Of a DNA stretch of 38,755 nucleotides, positions 16,227-24,449 are shown in pieces. Position numbers and translations under genes: made by a program. Numbering within the stretch: position 1 is the stretch's first letter; each line of letters begins with the position of its first letter. Below the pieces are notes generated by a model. It had not been told where the DNA came from and made no database searches. It saw nothing but the letters and a program-made list of their open reading frames with translations. The DNA lies in contig CANHCS010000012.1 of NCBI GenBank assembly GCA_947459195.1, positions 1-38,755 on the forward strand, in the 5' to 3' direction. The stretch is from Sphingobacteriaceae bacterium (lineage in GTDB: Bacteria > Bacteroidota > Bacteroidia > Sphingobacteriales > Sphingobacteriaceae).

Positions 16227-17227
16227 TATTTAGTCTTTTTCTGTTTCAAAATAGACCAATCGGTGTCTACTTTGCGGATGGTATTGCTCAAACGGCCTAG
16301 TCCTGTGATTTCCATTTCTACAACATCGCTAGGTTGTAGCCACTGCACTTGGTAGTTTGGATCGTTTAGCAAACCGGTACCATTCAATTCGAGGAAACAA
16401 CCAGTACCCACCGTCCCGGATCCGATCACATCGCCTGGTAAAATATCTGCACCATAAGCACAACGTTCAATAATTTCGGCAAAAGTCCAATCCATATCAC
16501 CCATAGAGCCGGTAGAAACCTCTACTCCATTCACCCAGCATTTCATTTTGAGATCATAATTATTACCTACATGACCCGGTTTTGCAGGGATTTTGTAAGC
16601 TTCGAGCTCATCTGGCGTAACCAACCAAGGACCAATTACCGTAGAAAAATCTTTTCCTTTTGCAGGACCGAGATTGAGCAACATTTCTTCCATCTGCAAG
16701 GTACGGGCGCTCATGTCGTTCATGATCATGTAGCCTGCAATGTATTCATCCGCTTCGGCGGCTTTGATATTTCTTCCTTTTTTACCGATCACCACGGCAG
16801 CTTCCAATTCGAAATCTAATTTTTCAAAATGATCGGGCATGCATTCAATTTCGCCCGGACCCTGGATGGCATTATGATTGGTGAAGTAAAAAATTGGATA
16901 TTGATCAAACTCAGGGATCATCTCTACCTTACGGTTGCGGCGTGCCGCAGCCACATGCTGGCGGAAAGCATATCCATCTCTGCAGGAAGTAGGATGAGGT
17001 ATAGGGGCTAGGATTTCAAAAAATATTTCTTCCTTAGCTGTTCTCTTACCTGTCTTGATTTCTTCATCTACTTTTTTCGCCCTTTCCATCAATTCAGCCC
17101 CACCCCACAAGAACTCATTCATATTATCAGGAATCAGTTTATCGCATGAGTTTAGATTATAAATATGACCATTTACATAAAGACCTAAATGTTCTCTGTT
17201 TTCGGTTTTGTAGGACACTAATTTCAT
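16226..17227 (-). CDS. Fumarylacetoacetate hydrolase family protein (probable fumarylacetoacetase)
   Basis: 333-residue FAH-fold hydrolase. In this context it most likely splits fumarylacetoacetate (or maleylacetoacetate directly) into fumarate and acetoacetate, the last step of tyrosine breakdown. Family segments are visible: DFELEAAVVIGKKGRNI with the metal-binding acidic residues, AGYMIMNDMSARTLQ, GKDFSTVIGPWLVTPDEL and the C-terminal GDVIGSGTVGTGCFLEL. It is shorter than the about 420-residue animal enzyme, as is common for bacterial members. It is transcribed away from hmgA, sharing a 145-base intergenic region, and is coupled to the flavin-reductase-like gene downstream. Confidence 0.85.
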   Translation of the reverse strand: MKLVSYKTENREHLGLYVNGHIYNLNSCDKLIPDNMNEFLWGGAELMERAKKVDEEIKTGKRTAKEEIFFEILAPIPHPTSCRDGYAFRQHVAAARRNRKVEMIPEFDQYPIFYFTNHNAIQGPGEIECMPDHFEKLDFELEAAVVIGKKGRNIKAAEADEYIAGYMIMNDMSARTLQMEEMLLNLGPAKGKDFSTVIGPWLVTPDELEAYKIPAKPGHVGNNYDLKMKCWVNGVEVSTGSMGDMDWTFAEIIERCAYGADILPGDVIGSGTVGTGCFLELNGTGLLNDPNYQVQWLQPSDVVEMEITGLGRLSNTIRKVDTDWSILKQKKTK

Positions 17228-17301
17228 AGACCAATTATTGTTTAATAGAGTTCAAAACTAAAAAAAATATACCGCATAAAAGCTGCTTCCATTTTTTACC
17301 T

Positions 17302-17335
17302 TTTGATAACCATGCAATGTGCCGATTTATGTTTA
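17302..17335 (+). promoter_or_regulatory. Candidate hmgA promoter in the divergent 145-base region
   Basis: TTTG (17302-17305), 22 bases, then TATGTTTA (17328-17335). A second -7-like TATCTTTA (17361-17368) lies too close to the ATG at 17373 unless the mRNA is leaderless. On the minus strand TAGTTTTG (17260-17253) could serve the divergent hydrolase gene. No clear operator palindrome was found by eye. Confidence 0.3.
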
Positions 17336-17372
17336 ATTTTAACCGGATTTTCTAACCAATTATCTTTAAAAT

Positions 17373-18539
17373 ATGCCTATTTATCATAGTTTAGGACAAA
17401 TTCCACAGAAAAGACATACTGTTTTCCGCAAACCGAATGGCGAGTTGTATGCCGAGGAATTAGTTTCTACTGAAGGTTTTTCGAGCCTGTATTCTCTGGT
17501 TTATCATACCCATCCCCCAACCATCGTCAAATCGTTGGGCGAACCTTATTCGGTTGAGCCAAAAATCGCCCGAGAAAAACACTTACGACATACCAGCTTA
17601 ATCGGTTTTAACATTCAACCTGAAGACGATTACCTGAAAAGTCGTAAGCCGGTTCTGGTAAATAGCGATCTACACATTTCCTTGGCAGCGCCTCGTAAAT
17701 CGATGACCGATTATTTCTACAAAAATAGTCAGGCCGATGAGGTAATTTTCATTCATGAAGGAAGCGGAACACTGAAAACAGGCTTCGGCAAAATCAAATT
17801 TGAATACGGTGATTATTTAGTAGTTCCGAGAGGTACCATTTACCAAATGGAGTTTGATACCGAAAATAACCGTTTGTTTATTACAGAAAGTTTTAGTCCG
17901 ATTCGTACCCCTAAACGTTACCGGAACGAATGGGGCCAGCTGATGGAACATTCTCCTTTTTGCGAAAGAGACATCAAACGACCAAGCGATTTGGAGACTT
18001 TTGACCAGGAAGGCGATTTCAAAGTCTTAATTAAGAAACAAGGATTGATTTATCCTTACGTTTATGGCACCCACCCTTTTGATTTCATCGGCTGGGATGG
18101 TTTCCATTATCCCTGGGCATTCTCCATTCATAATTTCGAACCGATTACCGGCCGTGTACATCAACCCCCTCCGGTACATCAAACTTTTGAGGGACATAAT
18201 TTTGTGATCTGCTCCTTTGTTCCTCGTAAATACGATTACCACCCTCAAGCCATTCCGGCACCATACAACCATAGTAATGTGGATAGCGACGAGGTTTTAT
18301 ACTATGTGGATGGAGATTTTATGAGCCGTAAGAGCGTAGTAAAAGGGCAAATCACCCTCCACCCAGGCGGTATCCCACATGGTCCGCACCCGGGTACGGT
18401 AGAAAAATCGATCGGCAAAGAAAAAACAGAAGAGCTGGCAGTAATGATCGATCCTTTTAAACCGCTGATGCTCACAGAAGATGCGATTAAGATTGAGGAT
18501 GAAAGCTACCACAAAAGCTGGCAGCACAATATTGAATAA
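17373..18539 (+). CDS. hmgA: Homogentisate 1,2-dioxygenase
   Basis: Fe(II) ring-cleaving dioxygenase turning homogentisate into maleylacetoacetate. At 388 residues it is shorter than the human enzyme (445). The C-terminal cupin holds the iron site: H300 in PAPYNHSNVDSDE, an acidic residue of that DSDE (304-307), and H336 in GGIPHGPHPG. The H300-to-H336 spacing of 36 equals that of human H335-H371. The exact acidic ligand is uncertain because the motif has one residue more than the human HRNCMSE. The segment FHYPWAFSIHNFEPITGRVH is also typical. hppD follows after 5 bases, forming a two-gene unit. Confidence 0.93.
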   Translation: MPIYHSLGQIPQKRHTVFRKPNGELYAEELVSTEGFSSLYSLVYHTHPPTIVKSLGEPYSVEPKIAREKHLRHTSLIGFNIQPEDDYLKSRKPVLVNSDLHISLAAPRKSMTDYFYKNSQADEVIFIHEGSGTLKTGFGKIKFEYGDYLVVPRGTIYQMEFDTENNRLFITESFSPIRTPKRYRNEWGQLMEHSPFCERDIKRPSDLETFDQEGDFKVLIKKQGLIYPYVYGTHPFDFIGWDGFHYPWAFSIHNFEPITGRVHQPPPVHQTFEGHNFVICSFVPRKYDYHPQAIPAPYNHSNVDSDEVLYYVDGDFMSRKSVVKGQITLHPGGIPHGPHPGTVEKSIGKEKTEELAVMIDPFKPLMLTEDAIKIEDESYHKSWQHNIE

Positions 18540-18544
18540 CAACT

Positions 18545-19669
18545 ATGGAAACACAAACTTTGAGTGCACAAACACAAACTACCGATTTTCTACCCCTAAA
18601 TGGCACCGATTATGTAGAGATTTATGTGGGGAATGCCAAACAAGCGGCTCACTACTATAAAACGGCTTTTGGGTTTCAGAGCCTGGCTTATGCAGGCCCA
18701 GAAACGGGTGTAAAAGACCGTTCTTCATACGTATTGGTACAAAATAAAATGCGCTTAGTACTCACTACCGCTTTACAACCAGAGCACCCCATCTCCGAAC
18801 ATGTTAAAAAGCATGGAGATGGCGTGAAAGTTTTGGCACTGTGGGTAGATGATGCCTACAAAGCCTTCGAAGAAACTACCAAAAGAGGAGCAAAACCCTA
18901 TTTAGAGCCAGAAACACTTACAGATGAATTTGGCGAAATACGCCGTAGCGGTATTTACACCTATGGCGAAACGGTCCACCTGTTCATCGAGCGTAAAAAT
19001 TACACCGGTCCTTTCATGCCCGGCTACCGAAAATTGGAGAGCGAATACAATCCAGAACCAACCGGATTACTTTATGTAGACCATTGCGTAGGAAATGTGG
19101 GCTGGAACCAAATGAACAAGTGGGTGAAGTTTTATGAAGAAGTGATGGGTTTTAAAAATATCCTCACTTTCGACGATAAGCAAATCTCTACTGAATATTC
19201 TGCCTTAATGAGCAAGGTGATGAGTAACGGGAACGGCTATGTGAAATTCCCGATAAACGAACCGGCAGAAGGTAAAAAGAAGTCGCAAGTTGAAGAATAC
19301 CTTGATTTTTATCATGGTGAAGGTGTGCAACACGTGGCAATCGCAACGAATAATATCGTTGAAACTGTGACCGCCCTAAGCCAAAGAGGTGTAGAATTTT
19401 TAAAAATACCTGGCACTTATTATGATGATCTACTCAACCGGGTGGGTCAGATTGATGAAGATATTGAACCACTTAAAAAATTAGGCATCTTGGTAGACCG
19501 TGATGATGAAGGTTATTTACTACAGATCTTTACTAAACCTGTTGAAGATCGCCCGACACTTTTTTATGAAATCATTCAAAGAAAAGGTGCCAAATCTTTC
19601 GGTGCGGGTAATTTTAAAGCCTTGTTCGAAGCTTTAGAAAGAGAACAAGCCGCTCGTGGAAACTTATAA
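18545..19669 (+). CDS. hppD: 4-hydroxyphenylpyruvate dioxygenase
   Basis: Fe(II) dioxygenase of the vicinal oxygen chelate fold that makes homogentisate from 4-hydroxyphenylpyruvate. It has 374 residues with two tandem VOC domains. The iron ligands are H180 (YVDHCVGNV), H263 (VQHVAIAT) and E342 (LFYEIIQRK), all in the expected contexts. The C-terminal FGAGNFKALFEALEREQAARG is the usual gating helix region. It is encoded directly after hmgA, and a strong terminator follows its stop. Confidence 0.96.
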   Translation: METQTLSAQTQTTDFLPLNGTDYVEIYVGNAKQAAHYYKTAFGFQSLAYAGPETGVKDRSSYVLVQNKMRLVLTTALQPEHPISEHVKKHGDGVKVLALWVDDAYKAFEETTKRGAKPYLEPETLTDEFGEIRRSGIYTYGETVHLFIERKNYTGPFMPGYRKLESEYNPEPTGLLYVDHCVGNVGWNQMNKWVKFYEEVMGFKNILTFDDKQISTEYSALMSKVMSNGNGYVKFPINEPAEGKKKSQVEEYLDFYHGEGVQHVAIATNNIVETVTALSQRGVEFLKIPGTYYDDLLNRVGQIDEDIEPLKKLGILVDRDDEGYLLQIFTKPVEDRPTLFYEIIQRKGAKSFGAGNFKALFEALEREQAARGNL

Positions 19670-19688
19670 CTGAGCATTTAACCCTAAA

Positions 19689-19714
19689 AAAAGCCGTTAA
19701 TACTAACGGCTTTT
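19689..19714 (+). terminator. Terminator of hmgA-hppD
   Basis: Perfect 11-bp arms AAAAGCCGTTA / TAACGGCTTTT with an ATAC loop, followed by further T residues. It sits 20 bases past the hppD stop. Confidence 0.85.
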
Positions 19715-19720
19715 TTTATT

Positions 19721-19752
19721 ATTGTTAAGCTTGTTGAGAAAAAATATATTTG
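19721..19752 (+). promoter_or_regulatory. Promoter of purN
   Basis: ATTG (-33, 19721-19724), 20 bases, then TATATTTG (19745-19752), a near-perfect Bacteroidota promoter directly after the hppD terminator. The predicted start near 19758 leaves a leader of about 20 bases before the TTG start of purN. Confidence 0.65.
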
Positions 19753-19779
19753 CAAGCACAGAATTGATACGAACATCTC

Positions 19780-20364
19780 TTGAAAAAACGCATCGCCATA
19801 TTTGCTTCCGGTTCCGGATCTAATGCCCAAAAAATTATGGAGCATTTTAGAAAGCACCCCGAAGCGGAGGTTGCCTTGATCTTAACGAACAATCCGGATG
19901 CTTATGTACTGCAAAGAGCTGATAATTTTGAGGTTCCCACCCATATTTTCGATAAGCAGGAATTCTATCAGACAGAGGAGATCATTGATCTTTTAAAGAA
20001 TTTAAAAATAGATTTGATCGTGTTAGCCGGATTTCTTTGGTTGATACCCCAAAATTTATTGGCAGCTTTCCCGAAAAAAATTGTCAACATCCATCCTGCA
20101 TTGTTGCCAAAGTATGGTGGCAAAGGCATGTACGGCGACCGGATTCATCAACAGGTTTTAGCAAATGTTGAGGAAGAATCTGGCATCACCATTCATTATG
20201 TGAATGAGGATTTTGATGCCGGAGAAATCATTTATCAGGCCAGGTTCAAAATTGAAAATGGAGATGATTTAGAGATGATCAAATTCAAAGGTCAGCAACT
20301 CGAACACCAATACTATCCCAAGATAGTTGAGCAAGTTTTGAAAAAAATCAAAACTGCAAAATAG
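19780..20364 (+). CDS. purN: Phosphoribosylglycinamide formyltransferase (GAR transformylase)
   Basis: Folate-dependent enzyme of purine synthesis that adds a formyl group to GAR. It has 194 residues. The phosphate-binding loop is ASGSGSNAQ, and the catalytic triad is N103, H105 (NIHPALLPKYGG) and D146 (DFDAGEI), close to N106/H108/D144 of the E. coli enzyme. The start is a TTG at 19780. An in-frame TGA at 19765 excludes upstream starts, and the encoded KKRIAIFASGSGSN is the expected N-terminus. purH follows after 64 bases. Confidence 0.95.
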   Translation: MKKRIAIFASGSGSNAQKIMEHFRKHPEAEVALILTNNPDAYVLQRADNFEVPTHIFDKQEFYQTEEIIDLLKNLKIDLIVLAGFLWLIPQNLLAAFPKKIVNIHPALLPKYGGKGMYGDRIHQQVLANVEEESGITIHYVNEDFDAGEIIYQARFKIENGDDLEMIKFKGQQLEHQYYPKIVEQVLKKIKTAK

Positions 20365-20428
20365 ATCCATTCAGCGCTTCCAAAGCTCCTACCAAAAAAC
20401 TATCTTAGCTGCTCCAAATAAAATTTGC

Positions 20429-21955
20429 ATGAGCCAGCCGGTTAAGATCAAAAACGCCTTAATATCAGTCTATTACAAAGATAATTTAGCCCCCCTTGTT
20501 CGTTTATTAAATGAACAAGGAGTTCAATTTTATTCTACCGGCGGCACCGAGCAATTCATCAAAGATTTAGGATTTCCTGTACACGCCGTGGAGGACCTGA
20601 CGGGTTATCCATCCATTTTAGGCGGACGGGTAAAAACGCTCCATCCAAAAGTATTCGGCGGTATCCTGGCTCGTCGCGAATTAACCCAAGATCAGGAGCA
20701 GTTAAGAGAATTTGAGATTCCAGAATTCGACTTGGTGATTGTGGACCTGTATCCCTTTCAGGAAACCCTGAAATCGGGAGCTGCAGAAGCTGAAATCATA
20801 GAGAAAATTGATATTGGCGGGATTTCACTCATCAGGGCTGCAGCAAAAAATTACAAGGATGTGGTGATCATTGCATCCAAAGATGATTATCAATTGCTGG
20901 AAGATATTTTGAGGGAAAATAAAGGAGCCACGGAGCTCAATCACCGGAAATCATTTGCTCAAAAAGCTTTTCATATTTCTTCAGATTACGATACCGCCAT
21001 TTTCCAATATTTCAATCAGGAAGCGCCTATGCAGGTGTTAAAATGGAGCGAAAGTCAATCCCAAACACTACGCTACGGTGAAAATCCACATCAAAAAGGA
21101 GTATTTTATGGAGATTTAAATGCTCTTTTCGATCAATTGAATGGCAAAGAACTCTCCTACAATAACCTGGTGGATGTAGATGCTGCAGTTGCACTCATTG
21201 ATGAATTTGACACGCCCACCTTTGCCATCTTGAAACATACCAATGCCTGTGGTGTGGCGAGTAGAAATAATTTACAAACAGCCTGGAAAGATGCCTTGGC
21301 CTGCGATCCGGTTTCTGCCTTTGGTGGAGTGATCATTTGCAACGGAAAAATTGATGCTTCCACCGCCAAAGAAATCAATCAGCTGTTTTTTGAAGTTTTG
21401 ATTGCTCCTGATTATGAGCAAGAAGCCATCGAAATTCTCCAGGAAAAGAAAAACAGGATCATTTTGAGAAGAAAACCCCTAGTATTGCCTGCTAAACAAT
21501 TTAAAACTTTGTTAAACGGCGTAATTGAACAAGACAAAGACCTTCAAATAGAGGGCCCCGAACACATGAATGCCGTTACGGTATTAAAACCAAGTGAGCA
21601 AGAGATCGCTGACCTGTTTTTTGCCAATAAACTGGTAAAACACACCAAATCAAATACCATCATTTTAGCCAAAAACCAGACCTTACTGGCCAGCGGGGTG
21701 GGCCAAACTTCGAGGGTGGATGCGCTGAGACAAGCTATTTTGAAAGCTCAGACCTTTGGTTTCGAACTAAAAGGAGCAGTGATGGCTTCTGATGCATTTT
21801 TTCCTTTCCCCGACTGTGTGGAGATTGCTGCTGAGGCGGGTATTTCTGCGGTTTTACAGCCCGGAGGATCCATCAAGGATCAAGATTCCATCAACATGGC
21901 CAATCAAAAAAATATCAGCATGGTGTGCACCGGAGTGCGGCATTTTAAACATTAG
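20429..21955 (+). CDS. purH: Bifunctional AICAR formyltransferase / IMP cyclohydrolase
   Basis: Catalyses the last two steps of IMP synthesis. It has 508 residues, the normal length. The N-terminal MGS-like cyclohydrolase domain spans about residues 1-150 (FYSTGGTEQFIKDLG, GRVKTLHPKVFGGIL). The formyltransferase domain follows, with the catalytic Lys-His pair K269-H270 in LKHTNACGVA and the C-terminal VMASDAFFPFPDCVEIAA, ending GVRHFKH. It lies downstream of purN on the same strand, and the two probably form a small purine unit. Confidence 0.97.
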   Translation: MSQPVKIKNALISVYYKDNLAPLVRLLNEQGVQFYSTGGTEQFIKDLGFPVHAVEDLTGYPSILGGRVKTLHPKVFGGILARRELTQDQEQLREFEIPEFDLVIVDLYPFQETLKSGAAEAEIIEKIDIGGISLIRAAAKNYKDVVIIASKDDYQLLEDILRENKGATELNHRKSFAQKAFHISSDYDTAIFQYFNQEAPMQVLKWSESQSQTLRYGENPHQKGVFYGDLNALFDQLNGKELSYNNLVDVDAAVALIDEFDTPTFAILKHTNACGVASRNNLQTAWKDALACDPVSAFGGVIICNGKIDASTAKEINQLFFEVLIAPDYEQEAIEILQEKKNRIILRRKPLVLPAKQFKTLLNGVIEQDKDLQIEGPEHMNAVTVLKPSEQEIADLFFANKLVKHTKSNTIILAKNQTLLASGVGQTSRVDALRQAILKAQTFGFELKGAVMASDAFFPFPDCVEIAAEAGISAVLQPGGSIKDQDSINMANQKNISMVCTGVRHFKH

Positions 21956-21973
21956 GAAAATCGAAAAAAAACA

Positions 21974-21981
21974 TAACTTTA
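21974..21981 (+). promoter_or_regulatory. Candidate -7 element of the rod-shape operon
   Basis: TAACTTTA resembles TAnnTTTG with one mismatch and lies 21 bases before the mreB ATG. No obvious -33 box is seen. The purH stop is only 47 bases upstream of mreB, so read-through is also possible. Confidence 0.3.
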
Positions 21982-22002
21982 CGAGATATTTAAATTTACA
22001 GA

Positions 22003-23025
22003 ATGGGATTATTTAACTGGTTTACTCAAGAAATTGCCATCGACCTGGGTACAGCAAATACGCTGATCATCCACAATGACAAAGTTGTGGTCGATGAACC
22101 TTCAATTGTTGCTTTTGAACGTCAATCGAACAAACTGATTGCCATTGGTAAGCAAGCCATGCAAATGGAGGGTAAAACCCACGAAAATATCCAGACCGTT
22201 CGTCCGTTGAAAGACGGAGTAATTGCCGATTTTAATGCTGCTGAACACATGATTCGCGGCATGATCAAAATGTTGAATAATGGCAAAGGCTGGTTTTTCC
22301 CATCACTTAGAATGGTAATCTGTATTCCTTCAGGTATCACCGAAGTGGAAAAAAGAGCGGTTCGAGATTCTGCCGAGATTGCCGGAGCTAAAGAAGTTTA
22401 CCTGATTCACGAGCCGATGGCTGCTGCCGTTGGGATCGGTATTGATGTGGAAGAACCCATGGGTAACATGATCATCGATATTGGCGGCGGTACAACCGAA
22501 ATTGCGGTAATTGCCTTATCAGGTATTGTTTGCGATCAATCTATCCGTGTGGCTGGTGATAACTTCGACAGTGACATTGTACAATACATCCGTCGTCAGC
22601 ACAACATCATGATTGGCGACAGAACTGCAGAAAAAATCAAAATTGAAGTAGGCTCGGCCCTTCCAGAATTACAAGATCCACCACCAGATTTAGCGGTTCA
22701 AGGTCGTGATTTGATGACCGGCGTACCGATGCAAATCACTGTATCTTATACTGAAATTGCACATTGCCTCGATAAATCAATTTCTAAAATTGAAGAAGCG
22801 ATTTTAAAAGCGCTGGAGATCACTCCACCGGAACTATCTGCTGATATCTATCAGACTGGTATTTATTTAACCGGAGGCGGTGCGCTTTTACGTGGACTCG
22901 ACAAGCGTATTTCTTCTAAAACCAAATTGCCTGTGCATGTGGCCGAAGATCCGTTGCGTGCCGTGGTACGTGGTACGGGTATCGCTCTAAAGAACATTGA
23001 AAATTTCAAATTCTTAATGCAATAA
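22003..23025 (+). CDS. mreB: Rod shape-determining protein MreB
   Basis: Actin-like ATPase that forms filaments under the inner membrane and directs lateral wall synthesis. It has 340 residues. The phosphate and nucleotide motifs are visible: DLGTANTLI near residue 14, IDIGGGTTEIAVI in the middle and YLTGGGALLRGLD near the C-terminus. The N-terminal MGLFNWFTQ is amphipathic and could help membrane binding. It is the first gene of a complete mreBCD-mrdA-rodA order. A 75-base gap with an inverted repeat separates it from mreC. Confidence 0.97.
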   Translation: MGLFNWFTQEIAIDLGTANTLIIHNDKVVVDEPSIVAFERQSNKLIAIGKQAMQMEGKTHENIQTVRPLKDGVIADFNAAEHMIRGMIKMLNNGKGWFFPSLRMVICIPSGITEVEKRAVRDSAEIAGAKEVYLIHEPMAAAVGIGIDVEEPMGNMIIDIGGGTTEIAVIALSGIVCDQSIRVAGDNFDSDIVQYIRRQHNIMIGDRTAEKIKIEVGSALPELQDPPPDLAVQGRDLMTGVPMQITVSYTEIAHCLDKSISKIEEAILKALEITPPELSADIYQTGIYLTGGGALLRGLDKRISSKTKLPVHVAEDPLRAVVRGTGIALKNIENFKFLMQ

Positions 23026-23027
23026 AA

Positions 23028-23088
23028 AGTTCGTAGTAATCAGTCATTTGTAGGCATTTCTCCAACTTATGACTGATGACTTGGAACT
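23028..23088. repeat. Imperfect inverted repeat between mreB and mreC
   Basis: Two 20-base arms (23028-23047 and 23069-23088) match in inverted orientation at 17 of 20 positions. This includes a perfect inner core ATCAGTCAT / ATGACTGAT with a 21-base loop. There is no T-tract, so it is not a classical terminator. The CAGTCAT/ATGACTG-rich content is typical of dispersed intergenic repeats, though I found no second copy in this window. It fills nearly the whole gap and could reduce or stabilise read-through from mreB into mreC. Confidence 0.65.
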
Positions 23089-23100
23089 CTGAAAGATACC

Positions 23101-23937
23101 ATGCGGAACCTTTGGATATTCATCAGTAAGTACAACGCAATCATCCTGTTTTTTGTCTTCTTTTTTATCTCCTTAGGTATACTCATTAATAACAATTCTT
23201 ACCAAAGAGCCAGTAGCTGGAATTCTTCCAATGAGTTAGTTGCTAAACAATACCAGAAGATCAACGAGTTTAAGAATTACCTGCGCTTAAGGGAAATCAA
23301 CGATAGCCTGGCTACAGAAAATTCGCGGCTGCACAACTTGCTACCACAACTTGATTCTGCGAGCCTTAGTAATCAAACTAAAAAAATTACCGATACGGTT
23401 TACCGTCAGCAGTACCGCTATTTGACTGCGGAAGTGATCAATAACTCCATCAACCAAAAAAACAACTACCTCACCATCAACAAGGGATCGAATGATGGTA
23501 TTAAACAAGGGATGGGGGTAATTGGACCCAATGGCGTGGTTGGGATTGTGCTGAATGTCTCGCCCAAATACGCCACCATCCAGTCGCTCTTACATAACGA
23601 TACCCGTATCAGTGCAAGTTTGAGTACCACCAAAGCTTTCGGTTCCTTAGTTTGGGGGGAGGGGAATTTTAATTCTCAATTTGCAATTCTCCAGGATGTA
23701 CCTAACCACATCAAGGTGAAAAAAGGTGAAAAAGTAATTACTTCAGGTTATTCATTATTTCCGGCGGGAATTAATATTGGACGGGTAGTAGAAACTGATT
23801 TGAAAGGCGGCAATAACTTCCTCAACATCAAAGTGATCTTATCTACCAACTTTGCTTCTTTGAGTTATGTTTATGTGATTACCGACGGAGGCGCAAGAGA
23901 AAAAGAGCAGCTGGAATCTCTAAATAAGAAAGAGTAA
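23101..23937 (+). CDS. mreC: Rod shape-determining protein MreC
   Basis: Periplasmic scaffold of the elongation machinery. It has 278 residues, with one N-terminal membrane helix (about 11-30), a polar region likely to form a coiled coil (about 45-80) and the two-barrel MreC domain. The latter includes YLTINKGSNDGIKQGMGVIGPNGVVGIV and a second barrel with GEKVITSGYSLFPAGINIGRV. Its stop overlaps the mreD ATG (TAATG), indicating translational coupling. Confidence 0.93.
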   Translation: MRNLWIFISKYNAIILFFVFFFISLGILINNNSYQRASSWNSSNELVAKQYQKINEFKNYLRLREINDSLATENSRLHNLLPQLDSASLSNQTKKITDTVYRQQYRYLTAEVINNSINQKNNYLTINKGSNDGIKQGMGVIGPNGVVGIVLNVSPKYATIQSLLHNDTRISASLSTTKAFGSLVWGEGNFNSQFAILQDVPNHIKVKKGEKVITSGYSLFPAGINIGRVVETDLKGGNNFLNIKVILSTNFASLSYVYVITDGGAREKEQLESLNKKE

Positions 23938-24449
23938 TGGAAAGAATTCCTATTTACATTGTGCGATTTATCTTGCTGATTTTTATTCAGGTATTTCTAC
24001 TGAAAAATATCGGCTTTTATAACCTGGCTACACCTTTCGTATACCTGCTCTTTATTTTAATTCTTCCCTTTAAAACACCCAATTGGCTGCTTTTTACCCT
24101 CTCTTTTTTGCTTGGCTTAAGTGTGGATGTATTTTACGATACCCTTGGCCTCCATGCATTGGCCAGTACGGTGCTGGCATTGGGGCGCATCTCCCTGATT
24201 CGCATCACGGTTTCTGCGGAAGACCAAGATAACGAACCCGAGCCCAGTATGAACCACATGGGATTCAGGTGGTTTTTAATTTATGCATTCATCCTCATTC
24301 TTTGTCACCACCTGGTACTGTTTACTTTCGAAACATTCCGCTTGAGCGATTTCGGAATTACTTTACTCCGCACTATTTTAAGTTCCTTTTTTACTTTATT
24401 TTTGATCCTACTCAGCGAATTACTTTTTTATCGTAACAAAAAGCGTTAA
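23937..24449 (+). CDS. mreD: Rod shape-determining protein MreD
   Basis: Small inner-membrane component of the rod complex. It has 170 residues and about five hydrophobic helices, with the family-like segment FLLGLSVDVFYDTLGLHALAS in the middle. Sequence conservation in this family is low, so the call leans on topology and on position between mreC and mrdA. The ATG overlaps the mreC stop and its stop overlaps the mrdA ATG, both as TAATG. Confidence 0.88.
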   Translation: MERIPIYIVRFILLIFIQVFLLKNIGFYNLATPFVYLLFILILPFKTPNWLLFTLSFLLGLSVDVFYDTLGLHALASTVLALGRISLIRITVSAEDQDNEPEPSMNHMGFRWFLIYAFILILCHHLVLFTFETFRLSDFGITLLRTILSSFFTLFLILLSELLFYRNKKR

